Assembly: GCF_028769735.1 (NCBI RefSeq)
Contig: NC_088178.1
Location: 26,061,357 to 26,125,356, forward strand
Direction of reading: 5' to 3'
DNA from: Zonotrichia leucophrys gambelii
Taxonomy: Eukaryota; Chordata; Aves; Passeriformes; Passerellidae
DNA length: 64,000 nt
Shown here: one piece after another, positions 1 to 11,523 of the stretch
How positions within the stretch are numbered: the first letter of the stretch is position 1
Layout: every line of letters starts with the position of its first letter
Position numbers and translations under genes: made by a program
Notes under the pieces: model-generated
Told to the model about the DNA's origin: nothing
The model's database searches: none
Seen by the model: only the letters and a program-made list of their open reading frames with translations

Positions 1-2754
1 TTAGTGTGGTGCAGATTTACAGGCTGCTGGTTGGGACATCATTACAGCTGAGTAAGCAAATATTTAAGCTTTAAAACACTCAGAGGTTTTGGGTCCAGTG
101 GCTTGCTAGATGATGGACATAGCTAGTGAGGGAACCACAACAAAAGCTGATATCAAACAACTTCATACACATCTTGTTCTCCTATTATAATTAAAGTAAA
201 TTCAGTAAAGCCATTGGAACTAAATATTAAGGTATATTACAAAGTATATATTGTGGTACAAAAAGGACTTTGGCATTCAGTAAAGTCTTGGGTCAAAACC
301 ACAGCTGGTCTGCAGAAGGAGAACTTGTAGGTGAACTAGCCAAAAATCCACACCCCACTTTTAGGTCAGGGGGCTGATCGCCTTTCACATCCAAATGCTT
401 GGCATTTCCTGATGGACACCACAAAGGAGGGCTCCCAAACCCTGCAGCTGCCCATGCATCAGGACCTGCACTGAGAGACCCATGTCCAGCTGCAGGTTCA
501 ACCCCAAAGGACACCATGAATGTTGCCTCATGTGAAGACGCAGGACAAATATTTCCACAGCCTGGGTTTGCTGACTGGATTAGGTAGGAGTGCCTGAGCC
601 AGTATATCAACTAGCACGACTAATTAGGCATTTTAAGAAGATGCAAATTAAGGCAAAGATAAACAGCAGGAGGTTTCTCCTTTGCTTTCCACGTGCTGGA
701 TGCAGGAACTCTCTCCCATCTGCACATCCTCATGGCTGTGTGCTGCAGCCCCTTATCAGCCTGGCAGGGATGCAGTCCTCCCAGTGTGCAGGGAAACACG
801 AGGTGTGCCAGCCCCTGGGAACGGCTTCTCCATGGATTTGGACAACATGGACACCTTGTGCCTGCAGAGATGTGACCCTGAAGCCACATCAGTGGGTCTG
901 CAGTGACCCTGTCACAGGGGGTGTGACCAGAGGTGCTTGCTGGGGGAGTTTGGCATGGGATGAGTGTCCTGTGTGCCAAATCACTGAAGGAATCACTGTG
1001 GCCTGGCCCAGGTGCCACAAATAAGGATTCTGGCAGGGAGCCTGTGCTCTGGACTTGGTGAATTTGGTGCATCCAAATTCATTCTTGCCTTGGTGCTCTT
1101 GGTATCACCCACCCTGTCGTGACAGGGCAGAGAGTGCATGCATCTGCACACACACACCCCTAATGGAAAAGCTGACTTGTTTATCTTGATTATACAGTGG
1201 AATGCACTATTTTACATGTGATTTGCTGCAGCAGCAAAATTAGGTGAACAATGAATCAAACAGCAGCATTTTTTTTTGTGCCAGCAGCGTTGCTTAGGCT
1301 CAGCATCCTTACCTGGGGGAGGCAATTACTGGAACAATCTCCTTCCCTGTTCCTCCTTTGTTCTTGTTCTTGCAGGGGCTGTGACTGTCTTTTATACCTC
1401 CTTGTTTTCTCCACTGCAGTTTCACTGTGCATGGGATGTTTCACATGTTTTGCACAGATATTCTGTCTTTATTCTGGAGAAGCCTTTTCCCTGTTGCAGC
1501 ACCTTGTGCACCTGCAGGAAAGTGCTCAGAGAGGGAAAACACATTTTGGCCAAGGTGCTGCTAAGCAGACAGAGGTGCTGGTAGCACTCAGCACTTCCTT
1601 GTGGTGGAATATTTGTTTGTAGGTGCCTGCAGACCAGATCTCTGGGCAAGGCAGAAGGTTGTGGATGGTTATGGGGCTGAAAAAGCCCATGAAGGGCACA
1701 AAGCCATCTCCCTCTGCAGCCCTGTGCTGGGAATAGCATGGAGCCGTGCACTGACACCACCTCGAAGTGCTTCAGATGCTGTTTGACAGTCAAATTTCAG
1801 TTAAATGCAATATCTGAGCAGAAAATTTGTCTTATTGTCCTTTAACAGGGTGGCTGCTGATTCACAGTGCCCCCACATCACTGGGTGCTGGCCTTGGGGA
1901 CTCCTGCCTAATTCTCCTCTTGGATGGAGACCCAACCTGCTGCAGGGCCACTCCTGTGTGAGGTCAGCCCTCCGTGTGCCCCAGTTTGCCTTTTGTAAAA
2001 CCCCACAGTGGCTGCAGGTAAATGGAGCTGTACACCCACAGGTTCTCAGCTGGGCTGAGTGTCTTTCAATCATGTATGAAGCAGATGTGAATTCCACAGC
2101 AGGGCTTTGCATCTGTCCCTGCAGCACGTGCAGGTAAACCTCGAGCTGGTTTTGAGCTGGTTGTGAGCTGAGGAGCTCCAAGCAGTGCAGAAGCAGCAGC
2201 CCAGGGTATCCACAGGAATGGCTCTGCCTGTCAGTGATGCTCAGCTGCAGCCCAAGGGCAGCGTGCTGCATCTGTGCATCTGTGGATGTGTGAGATGCAC
2301 AGCCACAGCACAGCACAGCAGCTCTTGATCAAATCTCCCTCCAGCTCCGTGAGGAGGAATTGTGCCTGAATCCAGATGCTGTCATACCCACCATCCTGAA
2401 ATTCAGATCACACCACGTTCAGCTTGTTTAATGTCCAGGGGTCCTGAGTGCTGCAGGGTAATGGTTTTAAAGTAAAAAAAGGGTTGATTTAGATTAGCTA
2501 TAAAGGGAAAAAGTTGGGTTTTTTTACAGTGAAGTTGATGAAACACTGACACGGAGAAGTGGTGAATGCCCTGCCCCATTCCCAGAGATATTCAAAGCCA
2601 GGTGAGACGGGGCTCTGAGCAGCCTGATCTAGCTGAAGATTTCCCTGCTGCTTGCAGGAGGATTGGACACATCGCCTTTAAAAAGTCCTTTCAAACCCAA
2701 ACCGTTCAAATCCCATGAACGAGGAAAAGGGACAATGTTAGCATTTGATGCGGA
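1..2754. other. Intergenic sequence, no gene recognised
   Basis: Only short open frames without recognisable domains or paired splice sites occur here. A short CA tract lies near 1147-1157. I see no tRNA, no CR1 element and no exon resembling DHCR24, the next gene to the left in mammals. Confidence 0.5.
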
Positions 2755-2863
2755 GCTGAGGAGAACTGGTCACAAAGCAAGGCTGGGGCAGCGACCCTGA
2801 GGAGAGCATTAGAGTTGAGGAGAACTGAAGTGGTCACAAAGCAAGGCTGGGGCAGCGACCCTG
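2755..2863. repeat. Local direct duplication of about 45-50 bp
   Basis: The segment 2755-2799 is repeated at 2814-2863 almost unchanged. The shared core includes GGTCACAAAGCAAGGCTGGG. The second copy carries a small insertion (GAAGT). It lies immediately upstream of the CpG island. Confidence 0.85.
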
Positions 2864-2879
2864 CTGTCGTGGAGGTCCC

Positions 2880-3300
2880 ACGCATGGGACAGCAGTGCTG
2901 TCCCAGCCGCAGGGAGCGGGGGCTCTGCATCCCGAAATTCCGGGAGCGCCGCGCCCCGACGGGACGGGACGGGAGCGGGCTGCGAGGAGCCGGGCTGCGG
3001 GGAACCGTGCCGTGCCGAGCTGTGCCGTGCCGAGCCGTGCTGTGCCGGAGCTCCGGTCCCTGCCCGCCCCGAGGCGCCGCCGCCCCCCGCCCGCCCCCGG
3101 CCCCGCCCGCCCCGCGGAGCCGCCGCTCCGGAGCGGGGCTGCCGGCGGCGGTGAGTACACGGCGGGGACACGGGGGGGACAGGGAGGGGACACGGGCACC
3201 CCTGACAGACCCCGCGGTGCCTCGGGGACGGGCACAGCCGGGAGGGGACGCGGGGCTCAGGCGCGGCCCCAAAGGGGGACGCACACGGGCTCTCCTCCGT
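2880..3300 (+). promoter_or_regulatory. CpG island with a likely non-coding first exon (TMEM61)
   Basis: This stretch is very GC- and CpG-rich, with GGCGGG/CCGCCC Sp1-type boxes, and includes a small array of GTGCCGAGCY units near 3007-3050. A strong splice donor (GGCGGCG|GTGAGT) cuts at 3150/3151. The next good acceptor on the same strand is a pyrimidine-rich tract ending CTCGCAG at 7023, just before the TMEM61 start codon. I infer a 5' untranslated exon ending at 3150 joined to 7024. An unrelated non-coding transcript is the alternative. Confidence 0.5.
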
Positions 3301-6300
3301 CCGCACCTGCCTCGGGAGGATGAGCGCGCCGGAGTTCTTGGAAGCTCTTCCAAGGCATCCCCGTTACTTTGCTTTGAATGGGGAGCAAACCCCAGCTGGG
3401 AATTGTCACTACAAAATAGCAAATTTGGGTAAAGCAGGAAGGGATCTCCCTCAAGAAGCGCTCACGCTTTGTTTGGTGCATCTCTTCTGTGCATCTCTCC
3501 TGTTCCTCTTCCGTGGTTAAAGGTCTCCAGCCCCGCACGGAAGCAAAGGACGGTCTGTAAGTGCCGTGGAGGGACGGGTGTGGAGGTGGATTTCTGCTTG
3601 ATGGCGGTGGGAGAGGTTCAAAACTCTTTTCTTTTCTCGTGTTGCTTGAAAAGAGCGTTTTTCTGAGTAATGCTTAGTAGACCCTATGAATCACCATCTG
3701 CATAACTTTATATGGGGGCTGCTATTCTCAGCGGCTCGCTGGAACTGTGTAAACTATCAACATTATTTGTTTGTACATGAAACGTGCAAATCTATTCCCC
3801 GGAAAACTATTCCAGAGCAGGTCAGAGGAGGAGACAGGGCAGAACAAAATGTCAGGAAGGCTCGGAGAGTGGAGAAGGGCGTTTGAGAGTCGGCAATTGC
3901 TGTGGCTCCGTGAAAACTTGTGCTGGGAATGCTCGCGGGGAGGGAGAGCCACATCTGGCGCTGTGCAGATGCTGAGTGCCCCGGGAGCGGAGCCGGGAGA
4001 GGCTGCGGGAGCCTGGGGTGCTGCCCCAGCATCGCACCTCGCTCCCTGCTCCTCCAGGCTCTTCTTCCAGCGCTTGGTGCGCTGAGAAAGCACCGCGGGG
4101 CTTCCAGAGAGGCTCGGGAGAGCTGTGGCAGCCCGGGAGGGGGCTTGGCAAGGGCAATGTCCCCCAGCGGTGGCACTGTCACTGTCACCCAGCGGTGGCA
4201 CTGTCACCGTGCGGGGAGGCTGGGGGAGCTCCCTGCGCCCCGCTGGGCTCGTCGAGAGAGAGAAGAAGAGTTTATTCTCTGGAGCTGTCAATCCATCACC
4301 TCCCAGAGGCTCCTTCTCCTCCTTCCCTCCTCCTCCCCCTCGCTGCCAGCTCTCCCAGATGTGCTCAGTGCTGAAGGCTGCAAAATTCCCCGTGCCCAGG
4401 CAGGGGAATCTCAGCATCTGCTAAAGCTCACCAGGGATTCAGAGCATATCCCAAACCTCACCAGGGGACTCAGAGCATCTCCTAAAGCTCACCAGTCTGA
4501 TCCCAGAATGAGGAGAGTGTTTGTTGCAGGAGGTGAACATTCCAACTCTTGGTGCAGGTTCAGTGCAGTGTCTCAGTTTGGAGTGACCTGACATTTCCAC
4601 TGGATTAAGAGCTTTGCTGTAGGGGTTGTTTTGGGTGATGTTTGCTTTTATTTTTCTCTAAACAATATGCTGAAATTTCTACATGAAAATGCATTGCTGT
4701 CCAAAGGAGCTGCATTCACAGGTCAGTGGGGTCCTTGTGCTCTCCTGAGCATCTCCTGCTGCAAGGCAACCCAAGTCCAGCTCCTCTCCTGTGTCCTGCT
4801 CATGTTCGGTGATGGTTTGGGGATGCTGACCCCTGACAGCATCTAACACCATCTCCAACAGTCCCTTCTCCATCTCAGCTGAGCCAAGGCCCTGCCTTTC
4901 AGGAGGGAACATCCAAACATGCCCCCATTACAGAGGAAGCTCTGCCTTTTCCCAGCCCAGGAACAGGACTGCCCTCCCAGCTGATGCCCGCTGGCCACAG
5001 CCAGCCCAGGTGGCATTTTGGGCTTGTGACCCTGGGATAAAGCTGGCCTGAGCTGTTTGGGCTCCCACTCCTGCAGCTTTCCCAAATCTCCCTTCTCATC
5101 AGATTCCTTCATTAAATGTTGATTAGATCAGGTAGTGCCTCTTTCACTACAAGGTAATTTGCCTTTCCATTTAGTGGGCCCATCTGATAAATAACACCTT
5201 GAAATAACATAATTCCCCCTGACCTTGATGGCACCAGGTCCTTGCTGGACTCCTGCTCCCTGCCTGGCTCTGGCTCTGCCCTTTCAGACCTCAGGGTACA
5301 ATTTAGGACCCCTCTGTAGGAGATGAGCCCTGCCTGGAGGAATGGGGACCAAAGCCACCACATTGTGGTCCTGCTGCTGGCACACAGGCACAGTGATGGA
5401 GGCAAAGCTGGGTGTGGGTCACCCACCTGCCCACCAAGCTCTGCTGGAGCTCCTCCTCTGTCCTGGCCATCCCTGATGTGCAGGCACTGCACTGGCACTG
5501 CCACCATGACAAACCTTCCCAGTGCAGCCACCCAGGACTGAATCTCTTTGGGGGTGTTGGTGCTTCATTCCCATGTGATCCAAAGCTTTTTGTCCATTGA
5601 GAAGTGGGAGCTGAGACTGCATCTGCTGGCTGGGCAGTGAGCAGAGGGGATGGGGGGACCTCTCTGCCTGCCTGGTTAGTTGGTTATTTGGGAGCTGGGC
5701 ATGCACAAGCTCAGGGAGCAGATGCCTGCTGTTTGCTGGGGAAAGCAATGGGCACTGGAATCAGAAACCAGCTCCCCGTCCCCAAGTTTTCCAGCACCAG
5801 GGAAACTCTCTGCATGTGATGTTTAGCTGAGAAGAGCCACCCAGCAGGAACATGTGGCACTACCTCCCCTGTTTGGTTGTCAAACCAACCCCAAACCACC
5901 CTGATAGGGAGGGTGAAGCTGGTGGTAACACCTGCAGGATCAATCTTAACAGGAACTTGAGAAAGTTCTCTCTGGAGCTGTCCCAGGTGAGCAAGGTTTT
6001 GTGTGCCAAACTTCATGTGGATGAAGATTGAGCAGATTTTTCCAATGTCATCAGTTCTGGAGGAGAAAACAGGCACATTGATAATTTGGAAGTGATGACA
6101 TCTTAAATTTATGCCCCTCTCTCCAACCTCTTCCATAAGCCATGCTTTGAAAACCCAGGAAACCCAGCTGGCATTCCCCCAAGTCTGGAAGGAAATTTGG
6201 AATAAAACCCAAAGAGAAGAGCTCTGAAACTGCCTGGAGCTGGGATGTCCATCTTCCCTTTGTGCTGTTCCTTGAAAATTGGGATGTTTTTGCAAGGAAG

Positions 6301-6383
6301 TTTATGGGTCCAACCTGGTGCTGACTTTGCTCTTCCCAAGGGCTTTCTGTCTGAGATGGTGGAAATGCCCTTTCTGATGGAGG

Positions 6384-6385
<2 letters not shown>

Positions 6386-6418
<33 letters not shown>

Positions 6419-6912
6419 AATAATAATAATAATCATCATCATCATCATCATCATCACTATTATATTATAATAATAATAAAATTTTAAACAGTAAAAATAG
6501 TAAAAATAGTAAAAATAAAAATATAATATTAATATTCACAGTAACGTTAACATTAATATTAACATTATTAATAATAATTAAAAATAAAATAAAATATAAT
6601 GAAATAAAGATAATAAAAATAATAAAACAATAATATAATTAATAATGATAAAATAAAATAAAATTAGTAAAATTATAGCATTAATATTAATAATACTAAT
6701 ATCATTAATATTATTGAGAATAACAAATAAAATAAAAATAGTAAAAATAAAAATTAGTATTAATATTAATTGTTATATTGTTAATAATATTATTGAGAAT
6801 AATAAATAAAATAAAATAAAATATTAGAATAATAAAATGATAATATAATTAATAATGATAAAAATAAAATAGTAGAATCATAATGATAATGATAATTATA
6901 ATGATAATGATG
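6386..6912. repeat. GAT/AAT/ATC microsatellite and AT-rich simple repeat
   Basis: Eleven GAT units (6386-6418) are followed by about 13 bases of AAT repeats and then eight ATC units (6432-6455). After this come roughly 450 bases of AAT/AAAT-type low-complexity sequence, ending in GATAAT units near 6880-6910. The GAT and ATC blocks are reverse complements. The long open frames here are repeat artefacts. Confidence 0.9.
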
Positions 6913-7077
6913 ATGGCTAAAGGGTCTGCAAGCCCCGGAGACTCCTGGCTCAGTCATTTTCTCCTCTGGCAGTTCTCCCATGAGCTTCTCCCTCTCAGCC
7001 CTTGCCCGTTTCTTGTCTCGCAGGCTCTCTCATGCCTCGCCTCGCTGCTGTGCCCCGGTAGTCGCTGCTCCCGCAGG

Positions 7078-8222
7078 ATGGCAGCGGCCTCGTTCCGCTA
7101 CGGGCTGACCATCGCGGGCGCCGTGCTGCTGGTCACGGGCACGCTCTGCTTCGCCTGGTGGAGCGACGGCGAGGTGGGCTCGGCCGGCGGGGCTCGGCTG
7201 CTGCCGCCCCGGGATGCCGAGGCCGTGCCCTCCTCCTCCTCCTCGTCCAGCGCCCTGCTGCGCTCCGTCAGCTTCTTCTGCTGCGGCATCGGCGGCATCC
7301 TGCTCATCTTCGGCCTCCTGTGGTCCGTCAAGGCCAACGCCAGGGTGGTGTCCCGGCGCTACCAGTACCATTTCCCCCGGGACCTGCAGTACTTCACGGC
7401 GGAGCCCGCGGAGAAGTGGAACTGCAGGTGGGAACTCGTCCCTGCCAGCGCCTGGCTGGGCACCGGTGGAGGATGGGTCTGGCTGTGCCTGAGCCCAAAC
7501 CTCGCTGGCTGCTGAGCTCACAGGGACAGCAGCACTGCTCTGTGCTCTCCTCCTGCCCCCCAGCAGATGCTGCTGCTCATTAATGTCAACCCTCCCTGCC
7601 CACTCCCTCCTTGCCCACTTTCTCCTTGCCCTACATCCAGCTCTCCTTGCCCTGCACCCATCTCTCCTCGCCCTGCTCCCAGCTCTCCTTGCCCTTCATC
7701 CATCTCTTCTTGCCTTACATCCAGCTCTCCTTGCCCTGCATCCACCTCTCCTTGCCCTGCTCCATCTCTCCTTGCCCTGCAGGGCCGTCACGAGGGACAC
7801 ATCTCCTTAGCAGGGCCACCAAGCAGAAGAATTCATTGGTTTTCTGGCAGAAGCTTTGGATGTGGGGTCACTCAGAGCTCCAGTCCTGGTCTGGCAGCTC
7901 TGCCATGCTCTGTGAGGATGAGGGTGTCTATAAGGTCTTTAATGGAAACAAAGTCTTGCTTACAAGGGAGTTAAATGGACAAAAAAATAAGGAAAATAAT
8001 CCTTGGGATGGCATCAAGAATGTAGGCAGCAGGTCCTTTATGAAGCCCATTTCAGGATATGGAAAGACTCCTTGCCCTGCACTGAACCACACTGCTGCTT
8101 TTCAAGTCCCCTGGATCTTCCAGTGCGAGCCTGAGCTTTGCTCCCACTTCTTCATTTAAAAGTTTTTTGATCAAAAGGTTGGGGTTTTTGGTTTGGTTTG
8201 TTTTTTTGGGTTTTTGGGGGAG

Positions 8223-8253
<31 letters not shown>

Positions 8254-9821
8254 TTTTTCTGGAGACTGCTGTGGAAGCAGGGCCAGCCAGCCCTTCCCAG
8301 TGCTGCTTTATGGGGTCCCAGCAAAGATCCTGGCTCCAGCATAAATGGGGCTCTGGGGAAAAGCAGCACTAAGAGAAACTCTCCTGAACATTAAACCACC
8401 CAAACACAGCTGGAGAGGGAGGCACGTTCCTGGTTCTCCAGGGGTTCCAGAGCCCATCTCTGGGTATCTGTGAGCTTGTGAGCAGGTCTGGGTGTCTGGA
8501 GGGAGTTCCTTTGCTGTGCCCCTGTGGGGAATGTCCCTTTCCCTGAGCTCCCTGGATGGATGGGATGCAGCTCCCTGGCAGTGCTGGAGCTGCAGCAGCT
8601 CCTCCAGCCCCAGCAAAGCATCCTGTGCTGGATAAATCCCCCTCTCCACATTTCCAAGGTGACATTCCTGTGCAAGCTCAGCTGTTTGGCAAAATCCCTG
8701 GCAGAGAAGCCCGGATGGTGTGTCTGGGACAGGGATCTGCCAAGGTCAGCATGGAGGCATCCCTGTGGAGCCCATGGCTTTTCCTTTGGGCCAGCTGTGC
8801 CCTCCCCTGCCTGCTGCTCCCCAGCACGCTGGGCTGGCTCCCACCTGCAGGGATGTTTTGCTTTCACAGCATGCCCAGCAAGCAGGGCCAGGAGCAGGGC
8901 ACAGGCTGTCAGAGTTTTTCCCAAGCTGTGTTTGCTCAGGAAAGCTCTGCTGGAAGTGGCTGCAGGCTTGGCCAGGGCAGGGAGGGCTCTGGCTGCCCTG
9001 GGAGCAGGGGGTGACCACGGGGACCTGGGGTCCCTCTGCTTGTCCGGGTCCTTGTGCCAAATTCCCCCCTCAGCTGTCAGCAGCCTCTGTTCTTTGGGGG
9101 TGAACTAAGGGCTGAGCATAGTGAGGATGCTCCTCTGCCCATGGGACCCTCTTGAAAACCTCATGGATGCCAGGAAGCAGCTGACATGGTCACCCCATGG
9201 CACTTCAGCAAACCTGCCCATGTCTGTCCCCAGTACAAGTGCTCATCGTGCTCAGGGATGCTCCAGACAATGGGGTTGATGGATGTTGGGGTGCTCCAGT
9301 TAATGGGGCATTGGGATGCTCCAGTTGGATGCTGGGATGTTCCAGAGGTGCTGGGATGTTCCAGGTGGGTGCTGGGATGCTCCAGGGGTGCTGGGATGTT
9401 GATGGTGTGCATCCAGCTGGGATGTTGATGGCGTGCACTGCTGAGTTTCCCTCTCTCCCCTGGCAGCTCCTGGGACTCCAGCGCCATCCCCACCTATGAA
9501 GAAGCCCTGACCTGCAGACCAGCCCAGGCTGCCCCGGCCTTTGTGCAGCCGCCGGGGCGGAAGGAGGAGCCCACGCCGCCCCTGTACCGCTACCTGGAGG
9601 ACGAGGAGGAGGAGGAGGGCTGGCAGGGCGGGCGGCGGCGCAGCTCCTCGGACAGCGCCCTGTTCCGCCCCAGCCCGTCCTGGCTGGAGCCGGCACAGCC
9701 CCCGGAGCCGCAGGGAACGCCGCCCCCGAGCTACGAGAACATCATCGAGAGCAGCATCGAGAGCAGCATCAGGAACGGCATCGGGAACACCATCGGGAAC
9801 AGCACCGTGCGGGGGCTTTGA
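7078..9821 (+). CDS. TMEM61: TMEM61, two-pass transmembrane protein 61
   Basis: Two coding exons, 7078-7427 and 9467-9821, join in phase (C-terminal codon AG|C) to give 234 aa. The start ATG follows a splice acceptor at 7023. Exon 1 encodes an N-terminus with FRYG at residues 6-9, a first membrane segment at about 9-28, a serine-rich loop (52-59) and a second membrane segment at about 64-84. Exon 2 encodes a cytosolic-type tail with a PTYEEAL motif, an acidic run (DEEEEEG), an RRRSSSDS cluster and PPPSYENI near the C-terminus. Human TMEM61 is of similar size and lies in the same position left of BSND. The molecular function is not established. The two membrane segments and tyrosine motifs resemble barttin, encoded next door. 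Identification rests on synteny and architecture. Confidence 0.85.
7597..7785. repeat. Pyrimidine-rich minisatellite in the TMEM61 intron
   Basis: About eight degenerate units of roughly 24 bp share the core CTCTCCTTGCCCTGC. All three forward frames stay open through it, which explains spurious open frames of the SPCPAS type. It lies between TMEM61 coding exons 1 and 2. Confidence 0.8.
8195..8262. repeat. T/G-rich low-complexity tract
   Basis: A GTTTT pentamer array is followed by a T run on the + strand, within the TMEM61 intron. Confidence 0.8.
9270..9440. repeat. Degenerate short tandem repeat in the TMEM61 intron
   Basis: Units of about 18-25 bp share GCTGGGATGYTCCAG. They end just before the acceptor of TMEM61 exon 2 at 9466. 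Confidence 0.7.
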
Positions 9822-10040
9822 GCCCGCCTGCCCGGCCGGGACTCTGCCGGGGCTGCCCGGCCCCCCAGCTGTACACGGAGCCCCAAACCCCGGGATGGGG
9901 CACAGGAGGGTGGGCGAGCACTGGGGAGGCTCAGCCCGGCTCTCCCGGCTCTTTGGTGCTGGAAGATGTGTTCAGAGCATCGGGGGTAGCTGGCATGTTT
10001 GAAAGCTTTAGTATTTTTAATAAAAGCACTGCTGGTTTCA
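9822..10040 (+). terminator. TMEM61 3' UTR and poly(A) signal
   Basis: A canonical AATAAA at 10019-10024 lies about 200 bases after the TMEM61 stop codon. Further AATAAA motifs at 10101-10106 and around 10540-10557 could serve as alternatives. Confidence 0.6.
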
Positions 10041-10984
10041 GAGGCTTTGCATTCCCTGCTCACCCTGGGGAGCTCCTGTCAGGCCTGCCCACTCAATAGT
10101 AATAAATGTGCAGCACACTGAGTAATCTGGGCAGAGAAAGCCCAGCTCTGTCTGCACCACTCACGTCCCTGTGAGTGCCCCTTCCAGCCCTGTCTCCATC
10201 CCTTCCACCTTGTTTCCCTAAATGCTGACTGCCCACGCCTCACTTGGTGCTGGCCATGCTCAGTGGGTCGTGCTGTGCTCAGAGCATCCCAGTGCACTTG
10301 GCATGTCAGCAGCCTCCTGGAGAAGCCATCCTGAGTGGCACAGCCCCCCTGCCCTGCTGTGCAGCCTTGCCCAGAGGAGAGCTCAGCTGTGGCAGGGCTG
10401 CTGCCAGCTCCTGCATCCCACCACAATTCAGCGCTGCCCTGGGCTCCCCGTGGCCCTGCAGAGTGGCTGAGGAGCCACAGCCACGTCTAACACGCTGTTT
10501 GTAATAGAATTATTTGTCATAAACCAGGTGTATTAAGGGAATAAATCAAGGGAATAAAACATTGTCTGGCTGTGGATGTGTGGTGGGAAGGAGACACCTT
10601 TTAACCCCCAGCTCCAATTTAAGTGTACACAGGGCACAGGGACACTTTGTCTTTACTCTCCCTGGGTGGATCAACCTCACTGCATCCTTTTCTGGCTTTA
10701 GTTCCTCCTTCACAGCCCGGTGAGGCAGCCTTAGCACTCATCCAGAGCAAGGCAGGGTCTGCCCCAAACCCCCCAGCCTCCAAAAAATCCCAGAGCTCTC
10801 CCTCTTTTCCTGTTTCAGCCCTTGAGAACACACTGGGCCCTGGCATCCCCCTCATCTGGGGCTGTGCCAGCTCTGATTTATGGCTGAGCCCAGCTCCAGT
10901 GCCCAGGGCTGGGAAAATCCCAGCAGCACCAGCTGATCTCCGGGTTCCCATCCCTGCTGCTGTGCTCCCCTGTGCCTTCCCAAG

Positions 10985-11285
10985 CTCTGGGGCTGGCAGG
11001 GAAGGTTATCCCTGTCCCCTCCCAAGGTGTTGGGGCTGGCAGGGAAGGTTATCCCTGTCCCTTCCCAAGGTGTGGGGCTGCAGGGAAGGTTATCCTGTCC
11101 TTCTCCGGTGTGGGACTGACAGGAGGTTATCCTTGTCCTTCCAAGGTGTGGGGCTGCAGGGAAGGTTATCCCTGTCCCTTCCCAAGGTGTGGGGCTGGCA
11201 GGGAAGGTTATCCCTGTCCCTTCCCAAGGTGTGGGGCTGGCAGGGAAGGTTATCCCTGTCCCTTCCCAAGGTGTGGGGCTGGCTG
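10985..11285. repeat. 42-bp minisatellite upstream of BSND
   Basis: About seven tandem copies of a 38-43 bp unit contain GGCAGGGAAGGTTATCCCTG. The inner copies are nearly identical and two are shortened. The array ends about 240 bases before the BSND start codon. Confidence 0.9.
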
Positions 11286-11523
11286 AGGGTGCCTGCAGGG
11301 AAGGTTACCCGGCCACGTGCCGGGTGGCTCCACTGGAGTGTGAACGGCGGGGCAGTGTTTGCATTCATTACAAACCCATTAAAAACTGGCTGGCTCAGCC
11401 CTGGGCAGGACCAGCTCAACGTGCAGCTCCTGGCAGCCTCTGGAGAGAGAAACCACTCCTTGCCTGGCGCTGCAGGTGTGCTCAGCAGCCTCAGGTGGAC
11501 ACAGGCTTCCCAAAATCTCTCCC

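Noticed and set aside
1..2700. DHCR24 exons, expected to the left by synteny
   Set aside because: No matching coding sequence or splice sites; the gene is probably further away.
2706..3432. Long overlapping open frames on both strands in the CpG island
   Set aside because: Stop codons are rare in such GC-rich DNA; all frames are open and none shows a domain.
6245..6487. 80-codon open frame rich in Asp, Asn, His, Tyr and Ile
   Set aside because: It is a translation of the GAT/AAT/CAT microsatellite and has no splice or start context.
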